Shown one piece after another: positions 23,195 through 32,439 of a DNA stretch of 64,000 bases. Under the pieces are notes generated by a model, which had not been told where the DNA came from, made no database searches, and saw only the letters and a program-made list of their open reading frames with translations. A program made the translations under genes and the position numbers. Origin of the DNA: Ruegeria sp. Alg231-54 (GTDB taxonomy: Bacteria; Pseudomonadota; Alphaproteobacteria; Rhodobacterales; Rhodobacteraceae); assembly GCF_900143525.1 (NCBI RefSeq), contig NZ_FREZ01000004.1:186001-250000 (forward strand). Reading direction: 5' to 3'. Positions within the stretch are counted from its first letter, which is position 1. Each line of letters starts with the position of its first letter.

Positions 23195-23926
23195 TCAGGC
23201 CGCGACGGGCTGTTTCTGTGCCCGAAGCGTATGCTTGTTGCTGCTCAGGAGCTTTTGCCGCGCATGCCTGAAATGCGCGGCTTTCAGTGCGTCGTCGATA
23301 AGCCGGTTCCGGCGCAGCAGGCGCGACAGACGGTAATTGTCGAACACTAGGCAGGTTGTCGGTTCCGAGGCGATGACGGTGGCCGTTGCGGGTAGGCCAA
23401 GGCCGAATGTCAGCTCTCCCAGTGTCTCGTCCGAGCCGCAAATATTGATGACCTGACCATTTCGAAGGATGGTTGTTCGCCCGCTCAGGACATAGCCAAG
23501 GAAATCTGTTGTTCTAGCTTCTTCGATCAGAATGTCGCCCTTGGCAAACTCCTGAACCGACGCAGTATTCAATAGCTTTCGGGCGTGATGCGGTTTCAGT
23601 GACCCAAGGTGATGCGAGATGAACTGGCGCTCGGCTGCGGAAAAGCGGATCAGATGCCGCGACAGGTATCCGCGCAGCAATCCGATGACCGAGATTGCGA
23701 TATAGGCCATCTGTATGATCGAACCGGCCAGATTGAATTCTTCTACCATGCTGATCAGAACGCAGCTTGCGGCAACGATAACCAGAACAGGGTAGAGCGC
23801 GCTATTTCCGCGGACTATGCCGATTTGCAGTAAAAAGTAGTTCAGAATGTAAAGGCCAGCCCCGGCCACGCCGATCATGGTGGCCAGTTCGACAAACTCG
23901 GTAAATTCAAATGGACTATTCAGCAT
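23195..23926 (-). CDS. Membrane protein with C-terminal cyclic-nucleotide-binding-like domain
   Basis: A 243-residue protein. The first 90 residues hold about three hydrophobic helices resembling the CBU_0592 type of small membrane domain; residues 120-225 look like a Crp-type cNMP-binding beta roll (AKGDILIEEARTTDFLGYVLSGRT, then GELTFGLGLPATATVIA). The usual phosphate-binding Arg motif is not clear, so ligand binding is uncertain. No DNA-binding domain follows. ATG 23926 is spaced well from GAGGGTGGG; a GTG at 23938 is less likely. The function is unknown. Confidence 0.7.
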   Translation of the reverse strand: MLNSPFEFTEFVELATMIGVAGAGLYILNYFLLQIGIVRGNSALYPVLVIVAASCVLISMVEEFNLAGSIIQMAYIAISVIGLLRGYLSRHLIRFSAAERQFISHHLGSLKPHHARKLLNTASVQEFAKGDILIEEARTTDFLGYVLSGRTTILRNGQVINICGSDETLGELTFGLGLPATATVIASEPTTCLVFDNYRLSRLLRRNRLIDDALKAAHFRHARQKLLSSNKHTLRAQKQPVAA

Positions 23927-24013
23927 GTAAGGACCCACCCTCGCAATGAATGGGTCTTACGCTGCGTCAATCCCGTGAAGCCGTAAATGAACAACTTCAC
24001 AGGTTAATGGGTC

Positions 24014-24829
24014 TTATGAGCGTGCTTTCGCCTGCGCGCGCAACATTTGCCCCATCATCTGGCCGAACTTGCCCGAACCACGCTGGTACAGCGCGCCGTC
24101 TACGGCCAGAACCGTTCCGCTGATATAGCTGGCCAGATCGGAGCTTAGGAACATACAGGCGTTTGCCACGTCCTGCGGTTGACCCCAACGGCCCAGGGGG
24201 ACGTCCTTACGCAGCGCTTCTCCGGCATCTGGCGTGGGGGCCAAACGTTTGGCCCCTTCGGTACCCTCGATAAAGCCCGGCACGACCGAGTTCACACGGA
24301 TACCCTCGACGCCCCATTCCATTGACAGGGTGCGGGTGATCTGATCCACGCCTGCCTTTGCGGCGCAGACATGGGACTGACCTTCATAGGGCAGATAGGA
24401 TTGTGGAGCCGAGATGTTGATGATGCTTGCACCCGGACGTTTGAGGAAAGGATAGGCCCCCTTCATCACGTGGATCGTGCCCATCAGGTCGATATCGATC
24501 ACTGTCTTGAACGCATTGACTGACATTTCGGCCGCCAATGCCGGGAAGTTGCCCGCCGCGCCCGATACCAGCACGTCGAAATCACCGAGCGCGTCGTGGA
24601 ACTGTTTCAGCCCGTCTGCCACGGCCTCTGGGTTGCGTACGTCAAAGGCCGCGCCGATGGCGTCTTGTGCCCCTGCAGCTTTCAGCGCAGCAACGGTGTC
24701 ATCGACCTTTTCCTGCGACCGGCTGGCGACCGCCAGTTTGGCACCCGAGGCCGCAAAGGCCTCGGCAATGCCGCGATTGATTCCGCTGGTTCCGCCGATG
24801 ACGACGACGGTTTTTCCTGAAAAGTCCAT
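24014..24829 (-). CDS. SDR family oxidoreductase, 2,4-dienoyl-CoA reductase-like
   Basis: A 271-residue short-chain dehydrogenase with the NAD(P) motif GGTSGINRG (residues 12-20). The usual YxxxK active site is replaced: the sequence is SHVCAAKAG, so the Tyr position is Val while Lys remains. The same change (HAGSAK-type) and the following GFIEGTEGAKRLAP segment are typical of peroxisomal-type 2,4-dienoyl-CoA or trans-enoyl-CoA reductases. It follows the double aldehyde dehydrogenase gene by 24 bp, so it is probably the last gene of the deoC operon; its substrate there is unclear. Confidence 0.82.
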   Translation of the reverse strand: MDFSGKTVVVIGGTSGINRGIAEAFAASGAKLAVASRSQEKVDDTVAALKAAGAQDAIGAAFDVRNPEAVADGLKQFHDALGDFDVLVSGAAGNFPALAAEMSVNAFKTVIDIDLMGTIHVMKGAYPFLKRPGASIINISAPQSYLPYEGQSHVCAAKAGVDQITRTLSMEWGVEGIRVNSVVPGFIEGTEGAKRLAPTPDAGEALRKDVPLGRWGQPQDVANACMFLSSDLASYISGTVLAVDGALYQRGSGKFGQMMGQMLRAQAKARS

Positions 24830-24853
24830 GTAGGCCTCCCTTGGCGGGGAGCC

Positions 24854-27187
24854 CTACTCGCCGTAGGGCACCCAGATGTTTTTGACTTCGGTCGCAGCCT
24901 GCAGGAAGCGGCGGGAATGGTCCACGCCCCAATCGATTGCCGTCGCGTTATTCACCCAGGTCCGTTTCAGGTTCCCGGCCGAGACGACCTCGATCTCCTT
25001 CGACAGGTCAGTGGACGAGAACGACCAGACAGCATCGACGTTCAAGTGCGATGCCAGCGGTTTCGCCAGCTCCTCGTGGCTGCCGGTCAGGATGTTGACC
25101 ACGCCAGCGGGGACGTCAGACGTCTCAAGGATCTGGTAGAAATCAGTCGCTGCCAGCGGGTAGGGCTCTGAGGCCACCAGAACTGTCCGGTTCCCCATCG
25201 CAATCGCCGGGGCCATTGCCGAGACCAGACCCAGGAGAGGTGCCTCATCCGCGCACAGCGCGCCGATGACACCCACAGATTCCTTCATGGCAATCGCCAC
25301 GCCACGGATCGGAACGCCGTGCACCTGACCGTCATATTTGTCGGCCCAGGCGGCGGCGGTGAACAGGCGCTGAATTGAAGCTTCGACCTCTTTCGCGCCG
25401 CCCTTCTTGCCAGTCATGGCGTCGATACGCGCGGCGAATTCGTCGGCACGGGCCGAGAGGTTCTCGCCAATGTAATATAGGATCTGTGCCCGCAAGTGAC
25501 CGGTGGTTTTGGACCAACCTTTGGCACCCGCTGCGGCCTCAACCGCATTCCGGACGTCTTTGCGGTTACCAAGCCCTACATGGCCCAGCAGACCGGACTT
25601 GCCCCACACAGGTTTCGAATAGCCGCTGTCAGGCCGCGCCTGCTTGCCGCCGACATACATCTTGGCAGTGCGGTCGATTGGGTCGACAGGGGCACCTTCG
25701 CCGGTGGTCGCTTCGACCTTCGCCAACGGCTTAGCTTTGCTCTTGAGCCTGGTATAGGCTGTCAGTCCTTCCCAACCGCCTTCGCGACCAAAGCCGCTTT
25801 CGCGCACGCCGCCAAAGCCAGCGGCCGCATCAAACAGATTGGTGGCATTCACCCAGACCACACCCGCAACCAGCTTTGGCGCGATATCTAGTGCGAGGTT
25901 CACGTTTTCGGTCCAGACGGTTGCGGCCAGCCCGTAACGGGTGTTGTTGGCCAGTTCGACCGCTTCTTCAGGCGTGCGGAAGGTTGACGACACCAGAACC
26001 GGGCCAAAGATCTCTTCCTGCATCAGCGGGTCGGATGTCTCGAGGCCCGAGATCAGTGTCGGCGGGTAATAACACCCGTTCGCCGGCAGATCGCTTGCCG
26101 CTTGGTGCACGTGACCGGCGGTGTTGCTTTCGACCATGCTCTTGATGGTTTGCAGTTGGACAGGGTCTACAACCGCGCCCACATCGATGCACTTATCCAG
26201 CGGATCGCCGATACGCAGCGTGTCCATCCGGGAACGCAGCTTCTCGTGGAAACGGTCCGCGATGCCTTCTTGGACCAGCAAGCGGGACCCTGCGCAGCAG
26301 ACCTGACCCTGATTAAACCAGATCGCGTCGACCAGACCTTCGATGGCACTGTCGATATCGGCATCATCAAAGACGACGTAGGCCGACTTGCCGCCCAGTT
26401 CCAATGTCAGTTCCTTGCCGGAACCCGCGGTTGCTTCACGGATGCGGCGGCCCACAACTGTCGAGCCGGTAAAGGCGATCTTGTCCACGTCCGAGTTCAC
26501 GATCATCTCACCCACCGCGCCGTCACCAGTGACGATGTTGACTACGCCTTTGGGCAGTCCGGCTTGCGAACAGATATCAGCAAACAGCAACGCGGTCAGC
26601 GAGGTGTACTCGGCAGGTTTCAAAACCACCGTGTTGCCCATGGCCAGGGCCGGGGCAATCTTCCACGACAGCATCAGCAGCGGGAAGTTCCACGGAATGA
26701 TCTGCCCGCAGACGCCCAACGCCTCAGCATTGGGCAGTTCGCTTTGCATCAGCTGCGCCATGCCCGCGTGGTAGTAGAAGTGACGCTGCGCCAACGGGAT
26801 GTCGATGTCGCGTGATTCACGGATCGGCTTGCCGTTGTCGAGGCTCTCAAGCACCGCAAACAGGCGCGAATGCTTCTGCAACAGGCGCGCGATGGCATAG
26901 AGATACCGCGCGCGGCCCGCGCCGCCCAGTTTCGCCCATTTCGGTTGCGCCTTGCGGGCGGCAGAAACGGCAGCGTCCACATCGGCCTGTTTGGCCTGCG
27001 TCAGCTTGGCCAAAACCTCTCCGGTCGCCGGGTTGCGGCTGTCAAACCCTTTGCCGGGTTTGGTGAACGCACCATCAATATAGTGGCCGAACTTGTCGCC
27101 CTGATCGACCAGCCAGGCCAGAGCCTCGGCGGCGCTTTCGGGGGCGGGGCCGTAATCCATGGTTTCGAATATCTCTTTGACTGTCAT
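24854..27187 (-). CDS. Double-domain aldehyde dehydrogenase family protein
   Basis: A 777-residue fusion of two ALDH-like domains. The first (residues 30-490) is complete: E263 in LELGGKS and C297 in FNQGQVCCAG are the catalytic pair, with FTGSTVVG as the cofactor motif. The second (residues 510-777) keeps the cofactor-domain fold but lacks the Glu and Cys, ending in WVNNATAIDW, so it is probably structural. Adjacent deoC yields acetaldehyde and glyceraldehyde 3-phosphate from deoxyribose 5-phosphate, and this enzyme could oxidise the acetaldehyde. The gap to deoC is 11 bp. Confidence 0.88.
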   Translation of the reverse strand: MTVKEIFETMDYGPAPESAAEALAWLVDQGDKFGHYIDGAFTKPGKGFDSRNPATGEVLAKLTQAKQADVDAAVSAARKAQPKWAKLGGAGRARYLYAIARLLQKHSRLFAVLESLDNGKPIRESRDIDIPLAQRHFYYHAGMAQLMQSELPNAEALGVCGQIIPWNFPLLMLSWKIAPALAMGNTVVLKPAEYTSLTALLFADICSQAGLPKGVVNIVTGDGAVGEMIVNSDVDKIAFTGSTVVGRRIREATAGSGKELTLELGGKSAYVVFDDADIDSAIEGLVDAIWFNQGQVCCAGSRLLVQEGIADRFHEKLRSRMDTLRIGDPLDKCIDVGAVVDPVQLQTIKSMVESNTAGHVHQAASDLPANGCYYPPTLISGLETSDPLMQEEIFGPVLVSSTFRTPEEAVELANNTRYGLAATVWTENVNLALDIAPKLVAGVVWVNATNLFDAAAGFGGVRESGFGREGGWEGLTAYTRLKSKAKPLAKVEATTGEGAPVDPIDRTAKMYVGGKQARPDSGYSKPVWGKSGLLGHVGLGNRKDVRNAVEAAAGAKGWSKTTGHLRAQILYYIGENLSARADEFAARIDAMTGKKGGAKEVEASIQRLFTAAAWADKYDGQVHGVPIRGVAIAMKESVGVIGALCADEAPLLGLVSAMAPAIAMGNRTVLVASEPYPLAATDFYQILETSDVPAGVVNILTGSHEELAKPLASHLNVDAVWSFSSTDLSKEIEVVSAGNLKRTWVNNATAIDWGVDHSRRFLQAATEVKNIWVPYGE

Positions 27188-27198
27188 TGCTTTTGTCC

Positions 27199-28197
27199 TC
27201 AGCCCATGGAGTGACGGTAACCGGCGGAGTATGCGCCAGTTACATAGTGTTCCAACTGTCGCTCAATATCGCCCAACAAGGACGACGCGCCAAAACGGAA
27301 TAGGTCCGGCTCCAACCAGCGGTCACCCAACTCGTCCTTGATCAGCGACAAATAAACTAGCGCGTCCTTGGCCTTGGATATGCCGCCTGCCGGTTTATAG
27401 CCGACCCGGTATCCGGTACGGTCATAATAGTCGCGGATCGCGCGGATCATGACCAGCGAAACAGGCAAGGTGGCGTTGACGCTTTCCTTGCCGGTCGAGG
27501 TTTTGATGAAATCCGCCCCGGCCATCATGCAGACCAGCGAGGCACGCGCGACATTGCGCAGGCTGCCCAGTTCGCCGGTGGCAAGGATGGCTTTGACATG
27601 CGCATCATCGCAGGCCACGCGGAACGCCTTCATCTCGTCATACAAGGCTTGCCAGTCGCCAGACAGCACGTGACGGCGCGAGATCACGATGTCGATCTCT
27701 TCGGCGCCGGCTTTCACACTTTCTTCGATCTCGGCCACGCGCAGATGGAATGGCGACAGACCTGCAGGGAAGCCGGTGGAAACCGCGGCTACAGGGATGC
27801 CGGTGCCATGCAGCGCGTCCACGGCGGTTTCGATCATGTCGTGATAGACGCAAACGGCCCCGGTTGTGATAGGCGGCATATCCAGCGCCTTCAGAACCAA
27901 AGGTGCAACAGGTTGCCGTGCCTTGGCACACAGACGGCGCACACGTCCGACCGTGTCATCGCCGGACAATGTGGTCAGGTCGATCAAGGTGACCGCTTTC
28001 AGCAGCCACGCAGCCTGATACTCTTTTTTTACCGACCGACGACCGGGCAGGGTCGCGGCGCGGCGTTCAATGGCCGAAGTATTGACCTGCACGGCGCGTA
28101 CCCAGTCCAGATCAAGATCCATGCCGGGGTTTCTGGGCTCGGTCACTTGCGGCAGATGCGCGGTGCGCACGGGGCTTTCTGAGCTCTGCGTTTCCAT
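27199..28197 (-). CDS. deoC: Deoxyribose-phosphate aldolase
   Basis: A 332-residue DeoC, longer than the E. coli enzyme because of an N-terminal extension of about 70 residues. The Schiff-base lysine is in ADFIKTSTGKES, and the general-acid Asp/Lys region is EEIDIVISRRHVLSGDW. It cleaves 2-deoxyribose 5-phosphate to acetaldehyde and glyceraldehyde 3-phosphate. The ATG at 28197 follows AAGGA by 7 bp; the longer frame to 28290 would enter the promoter region. It is first in an operon with the double ALDH and the SDR gene, and divergent from the metal transporter. Confidence 0.94.
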   Translation of the reverse strand: METQSSESPVRTAHLPQVTEPRNPGMDLDLDWVRAVQVNTSAIERRAATLPGRRSVKKEYQAAWLLKAVTLIDLTTLSGDDTVGRVRRLCAKARQPVAPLVLKALDMPPITTGAVCVYHDMIETAVDALHGTGIPVAAVSTGFPAGLSPFHLRVAEIEESVKAGAEEIDIVISRRHVLSGDWQALYDEMKAFRVACDDAHVKAILATGELGSLRNVARASLVCMMAGADFIKTSTGKESVNATLPVSLVMIRAIRDYYDRTGYRVGYKPAGGISKAKDALVYLSLIKDELGDRWLEPDLFRFGASSLLGDIERQLEHYVTGAYSAGYRHSMG

Positions 28198-28311
28198 CTT
28201 CACATCCTTTGGGAGGTTTGCGCCAAATTCGCACGGCTTGCGGCCGATTGGAAGGCATACCAGCCTTTCGCGTGCAAACTTTTTGACCAAATGGACAAAA
28301 TTAGCGTTTTC

Positions 28312-28328
28312 TTGCGAATAATTCGCAA
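28312..28328. promoter_or_regulatory. Fur/Mur-type palindrome 1
   Basis: A perfect palindrome TTGCGAAT-A-ATTCGCAA in the deoC / metal transporter gap, about 56 bp before the transporter start. Its centre (28320) is 31 bp, three helical turns, from the centre of the second site. This form agrees with Fur-family (Mur) operators of alphaproteobacteria, which repress manganese uptake genes when Mn is sufficient. Confidence 0.65.
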
Positions 28329-28333
28329 TAGCG

Positions 28334-28362
28334 TTGACTTAGTTGCGAATGGTTCGCATATT
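28334..28362 (+). promoter_or_regulatory. Sigma-70-type promoter of the metal ABC transporter
   Basis: A near-consensus promoter: -35 TTGACT (28334-28339), 17-bp spacer, -10 CATATT (28357-28362). It sits between and partly under the two palindromes, so binding of a Fur-family repressor would block RNA polymerase. The transporter ATG is 22 bp past the -10. Confidence 0.6.
28343..28359. promoter_or_regulatory. Fur/Mur-type palindrome 2
   Basis: The site TTGCGAATGGTTCGCAT has perfect TGCGAA/TTCGCA arms around TGG. It lies in the promoter spacer and reaches into the -10 element. It is a second copy of the palindrome 31 bp upstream. Confidence 0.65.
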
Positions 28363-28383
28363 CATTCTCAAGAGGATACCTAA

Positions 28384-29349
28384 ATGGGGTCAGACATGAT
28401 TCGTCGTAGTTTTCTTGCGGCTTTGGCTTTTGCCGCCGCTTTGCCGGTCGCAGCCTGGGCCGAGGCACCGCTGAAAGTGGTTGCTACCACGGGCATGATC
28501 GCTGATGCGGCACGTCAGATCGGTGGCGATCAGGTTGAGGTCAAGGGCCTGATGGGCCCGGGGGTCGACCCGCATGCCTATCGTCAGACACGCAGCGATA
28601 TCGTGGCAATGACCCGTGCCGATTTGATCCTGTGGCACGGTCTTTACCTTGAGGCGCAGATGGAAAACTTTTTCCATGATCTTGGGCGTAAACGCCCGGT
28701 TGTTGCTGTTGCCGAGGGGGTAGATAAGTCCAAGCTGCGCGCGCATGACGATTATGCCGACAAGTATGATCCGCATGTATGGATGAGCCCGGCCGTTTGG
28801 CGCGATGTGGTGGTCGAGGTTCAAGAAGCCCTGACAGACGCCCGTCCCGAGGCTGCGGATGCCTTCGCCGCCAACACGCAGGCTTTTCTGGCTGAAATCG
28901 ATCAGTTGGAGGCCTATGGCAAACAAGTGCTGGCCGAGGTGCCGGAAAACAACCGTGTGCTTGTGACGGCGCACGACGCCTTTGGCTATTTAGGTGAGGA
29001 ATACGGCTATGAGGTGCTTGGCATTCAGGGTATCTCGACCCAGTCCGAAGCTGGTCTGAACCGGATTGGCGAGCTGGTCGATACCTTGGTGGATCAGCAG
29101 CTGACGGCCGTCTTCGTGGAAAGCTCGGTTTCTGATCGGTCTATGCGCGCGCTGATCGAAGGGGCCGCGGCCAAAGGCCATGACGTCGGCATCGGCGGAG
29201 AGCTGTATTCCGACGCAATGGGAGAACCGGGCACCTATGAAGGCACGTATATCGGGATGCTGGATCACAACATCTCTGTGATTGCCGGAGCGCTGGGCGC
29301 AGACGTGCCCGAACGCGGCATGAACGGCAAATTGTCGGCGGGGTCTTGA
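28384..29349 (+). CDS. sitA: Metal ABC transporter substrate-binding protein (SitA/MntA/TroA type)
   Basis: A 321-residue cluster A-I binding protein with a signal peptide (residues 5-26). The metal ligands are H64 (VDPHAY), H131 (YDPHVW), H197 (TAHDAFGY) and D277 (GELYSDAMG). There is no His-rich loop of the ZnuA kind, and the H-H-H-D set is that of TroA/MntA, so manganese or zinc are both possible; the Fur/Mur-like operators favour manganese. The ATG at 28384 has AGAGGA 7 bp upstream; ATG 28396 is an alternative. It is first of four genes, with 3-bp gaps to the ATPase. Confidence 0.9.
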   Translation: MGSDMIRRSFLAALAFAAALPVAAWAEAPLKVVATTGMIADAARQIGGDQVEVKGLMGPGVDPHAYRQTRSDIVAMTRADLILWHGLYLEAQMENFFHDLGRKRPVVAVAEGVDKSKLRAHDDYADKYDPHVWMSPAVWRDVVVEVQEALTDARPEAADAFAANTQAFLAEIDQLEAYGKQVLAEVPENNRVLVTAHDAFGYLGEEYGYEVLGIQGISTQSEAGLNRIGELVDTLVDQQLTAVFVESSVSDRSMRALIEGAAAKGHDVGIGGELYSDAMGEPGTYEGTYIGMLDHNISVIAGALGADVPERGMNGKLSAGS

Positions 29350-29352
29350 ACG

Positions 29353-30156
29353 ATGCTGTCGCTGGCTGCGCATCAGGGTGCTTCGGTTGCTGAAAAAATT
29401 ACAAAGGACTGCCCGCTGGCCATTCGCGGCCTGACTGTCTCATACGGTCAAAAACCTGCCGTGTTTTCGGTGGATATGACCGTGCAACCCGGCGCGATGA
29501 CGGCGATCATCGGCCCGAACGGGGCGGGGAAGTCTACGCTTCTGAAGGCGGCGCTGGGCATCGTTTCGCCCCTGTCCGGGCAGGTGTCCGTCTTTGGTGA
29601 ACCGCTGGAGAAACAGCGTGCACGAATTGCCTATGTGCCGCAACGCGCAAGCGTCGACTGGGATTTTCCGACGCGCGTGATTGATGTTGTGTTGATGGGT
29701 CTGTCCCGCGAACTGGGCTTGCTGGGTCGTGTCCGTGCCCGGCATATGTCCCGGGCCATGGACTGTCTTAACCGGGTCGGGATGCGCGATTTTGCCGATC
29801 GTCAGATTGGTCAATTGTCCGGCGGCCAGCAACAGCGCGTTTTTCTTGCCCGTGCTCTGGCGCAGGATGCTGATCTTTACCTGCTGGATGAGCCATTCGC
29901 AGGTGTCGATGCAGCGACGGAAAAAGCAATCATCGCAGTGCTGAAGTCGCTGAAAGAAGCGGGCAAGACCGTCGTGGTCGTGCATCACGATCTGGCCACG
30001 GTGACTGATTATTTCGACCATGTATTCCTGATCAATACCCGCAAAGTGGCCGAGGGAACTGTGGCCGAGGCCTTTATCGCCGAAACCCTGCAATCGGCGT
30101 ATGGCGGCCGTTTGGCCACAGCCCAGATCGACCAGATTTCGCGCGCATTGGGGTAA
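29353..30156 (+). CDS. sitB: Metal ABC transporter ATP-binding protein
   Basis: A 267-residue ABC ATPase with Walker A GPNGAGKST, signature LSGGQQQR and Walker B LYLLDEPFAGVD, plus the H-loop HHDL. It powers the cluster A-I metal importer with the two permeases downstream. Three bases separate it from the binding-protein gene and three from the next permease gene. Confidence 0.93.
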   Translation: MLSLAAHQGASVAEKITKDCPLAIRGLTVSYGQKPAVFSVDMTVQPGAMTAIIGPNGAGKSTLLKAALGIVSPLSGQVSVFGEPLEKQRARIAYVPQRASVDWDFPTRVIDVVLMGLSRELGLLGRVRARHMSRAMDCLNRVGMRDFADRQIGQLSGGQQQRVFLARALAQDADLYLLDEPFAGVDAATEKAIIAVLKSLKEAGKTVVVVHHDLATVTDYFDHVFLINTRKVAEGTVAEAFIAETLQSAYGGRLATAQIDQISRALG

Positions 30157-30159
30157 ATC

Positions 30160-31365
30160 ATGCTTTGGGATGCTCTTACCCTTCAGCTGGGCTATAATGC
30201 CACGCTGGTCGCGATTGGTGCGACCTTGCTGGGTATATCCGCTGGTGTGACCGGCACGTTTCTTTTCCTTCGCAAACGCGCGCTGGTCAGCGACGCAATC
30301 AGCCACGCGACTCTGCCCGGCGTCTGCCTTGGGTTCATGGTTTTGGTCGCCCTTGGCGGCGATGGGCGCAATCTGATCGGTCTTCTGGCCGGATCGGCCG
30401 TGTCGGCCTGGATTGGTTTGCTTTGCATGAATTGGCTGACACGCCACACACGACTGGCCGAGGATGCCGCCATTGGTGCCATCCTGTCGGTATTTTTCGG
30501 TCTCGGCATCGTTCTGCTGACCGTGATCCAGACCATGGGCGTCGGTCGTCAGGCCGGGCTGGAAGGGTTCCTGCTGGGCTCAACCGCAGGGATGTTGTGG
30601 GCGGATGCGCTGGTCATCGCAATCGGTGGGGCAGCGACGCTGTTGCTCGTCATGATCATTCGCCGACCTATGACCATGGTCGCCTTCGACCCTGAATACG
30701 CTGCTGCCCGGGGCCTGCCGGTGCACCGGATTGATCTGGCGATGATGGGGCTGGTCATGGCAGTTACTGTGGTGGGCCTGAAAATTGTCGGGCTGATCCT
30801 GATTGTGGCGCTGCTGATTATCCCACCTGTCACGGCGCGTTTCTGGACGGACCGTTCGGACCGCGTGGTGCTGCTGGCTGGACTGGCCGGAGGGTTGGCG
30901 GGCTATCTGGGTGCGGCGATGTCAGCCTCGGCCCCCAATCTGCCCACCGGCCCGATCATTGTACTGGTCAGCTTTGGCTTTTTCGCACTGTCCCTGTTAC
31001 TTGCGCCTGTCCGTGGAGTTCTGGCAGCGGTTCTGCGGCACCTGCGGTTCCAGCGCCGGGTTCATATTCGGCAGGGTCTGCTGGCACTGGCGCAAGGGCA
31101 AAAGATCTATGAGCCGTTGACCTTGCGTCTCTTGCGGCGTGCCGGTTTGGCGCGGGCGGATGGCGTGGCCACCGAAACAGGCAAGGCGCGCGCGGCCAAG
31201 GCGTTGCGCGATGAAAGGCGCTGGGAAATCGTCAGGGCTGATCAGATGCATGAGGCAACGGCTGCGCTCTATGACGGGTTGCGGGACATCGAAACCGTCC
31301 TGACCCAAGATCAGATCGCCGAGATCGACCGCCAGATCGGCGGCCCGCAGGAGGTTCCGGCATGA
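30160..31365 (+). CDS. sitC: Metal ABC transporter permease with C-terminal winged-helix-like extension
   Basis: A 401-residue permease. Residues 1-290 have eight or nine membrane segments of the ABC-3 family. The last 110 residues are soluble and resemble a DtxR-like helix-turn-helix region (HIRQGLLALAQGQKIYEPL, then ARAAKALRDERRWEIVRADQ). Such tails are known in some Tro/Mnt permeases and may sense metal or contact the ATPase; the function here is unproven. It overlaps the next permease gene by ATGA. Confidence 0.9.
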   Translation: MLWDALTLQLGYNATLVAIGATLLGISAGVTGTFLFLRKRALVSDAISHATLPGVCLGFMVLVALGGDGRNLIGLLAGSAVSAWIGLLCMNWLTRHTRLAEDAAIGAILSVFFGLGIVLLTVIQTMGVGRQAGLEGFLLGSTAGMLWADALVIAIGGAATLLLVMIIRRPMTMVAFDPEYAAARGLPVHRIDLAMMGLVMAVTVVGLKIVGLILIVALLIIPPVTARFWTDRSDRVVLLAGLAGGLAGYLGAAMSASAPNLPTGPIIVLVSFGFFALSLLLAPVRGVLAAVLRHLRFQRRVHIRQGLLALAQGQKIYEPLTLRLLRRAGLARADGVATETGKARAAKALRDERRWEIVRADQMHEATAALYDGLRDIETVLTQDQIAEIDRQIGGPQEVPA

Positions 31366-32291
31366 GCGGTGAAGAATTCGTACCCCTGTCTTTGACACCC
31401 TTGCTGATCGGCACGTTTGCCGCCATCGCTTGCGCTTTGCCCGGGAACTTCCTGGTCCTGCGCAAACAGGCCTTGATCGGGGATGCGATCAGCCATGTGG
31501 TGCTGCCGGGTATTGTCGTGGCCTTTCTGCTGACCGGAACGATTTCGACCTGGCCAATGATGCTGGGCGCCGCGGGCGCGGCAGTGGTGGCTGTGGTTCT
31601 GATCGAAGCTGTCAGGCGGCTGGGGCAGATCGAGGCGGGTGCCGCGATGGGGGTGGTTTTCACCACGATGTTTGCAGCCGGTGTGCTGCTGCTCGAACAA
31701 ACCGATACTTCGACCGTACACTTGGATGTTGAACATGCGCTTTATGGCAATCTGGAAAGCCTGATCTGGTTGGACGCGGTGGGCTGGTCTTCGGTGTTGG
31801 ATCCCGTGGCGCTGGCGGGGTTGCCGCCGGAATTGCCTCGGATTGCGCTGACTTTGCTGGGGGTATCTGTCTTTGTATGGCTGTTCTGGCGGCCGCTGAA
31901 GATTTCCACCTTCGACGAAGGGTTCGCGCGCACCATTGGTGTCCGGACCGGAGTTCTTGGCATGGCCCTTGTGATCACGGCAGCTATTGCCGCCGTGGCG
32001 GCATTTGACGCCGTGGGTTCGATCATTGTGATTGCCATGTTCATTTGCCCACCCGCTGCGGCGCGCATGATGACCAACCGGCTGGAAACCCAGATCGCAT
32101 GGAGCATCATCTTTGCCATCCTGTCGGCAGTCTCCGGGTACGTGCTGGCTGGGTATGGCCCGCTCTGGCTGGGGGCGGCAGACGCGGTCAGTGCTGCGGG
32201 CATGATCGCAACAATGTCCGGCCTGATCCTTGCGCTTACGGCTTTGTGGGGGCCGTGCCGGACCCGGGCGGGTGCACCCGGAACCGCGTGA
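31362..32291 (+). CDS. sitD: Metal ABC transporter permease
   Basis: A 309-residue ABC-3 family permease with eight or nine hydrophobic helices and conserved segments LVLRKQALIGDAISHVVLPG and VGSIIVIAMFICPPAAARM. It has no soluble tail, unlike its partner. Two different permeases are typical of Sit/Tro/Mnt systems. It is the last gene of the operon. Confidence 0.92.
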   Translation: MSGEEFVPLSLTPLLIGTFAAIACALPGNFLVLRKQALIGDAISHVVLPGIVVAFLLTGTISTWPMMLGAAGAAVVAVVLIEAVRRLGQIEAGAAMGVVFTTMFAAGVLLLEQTDTSTVHLDVEHALYGNLESLIWLDAVGWSSVLDPVALAGLPPELPRIALTLLGVSVFVWLFWRPLKISTFDEGFARTIGVRTGVLGMALVITAAIAAVAAFDAVGSIIVIAMFICPPAAARMMTNRLETQIAWSIIFAILSAVSGYVLAGYGPLWLGAADAVSAAGMIATMSGLILALTALWGPCRTRAGAPGTA

Positions 32292-32439
32292 CCCGGCATT
32301 TTCTCGCCGCTGGGTCCTGCGTGGTATCGGCCAAACTTCGCCACCCGACTTGAGGCCCAGAGAGTCTTCGCATCGTGAAACCGTATTCGTGGTATGAAAT
32401 GACCCATTGATTATTGGATGACCACCACTCACTCCGGAT

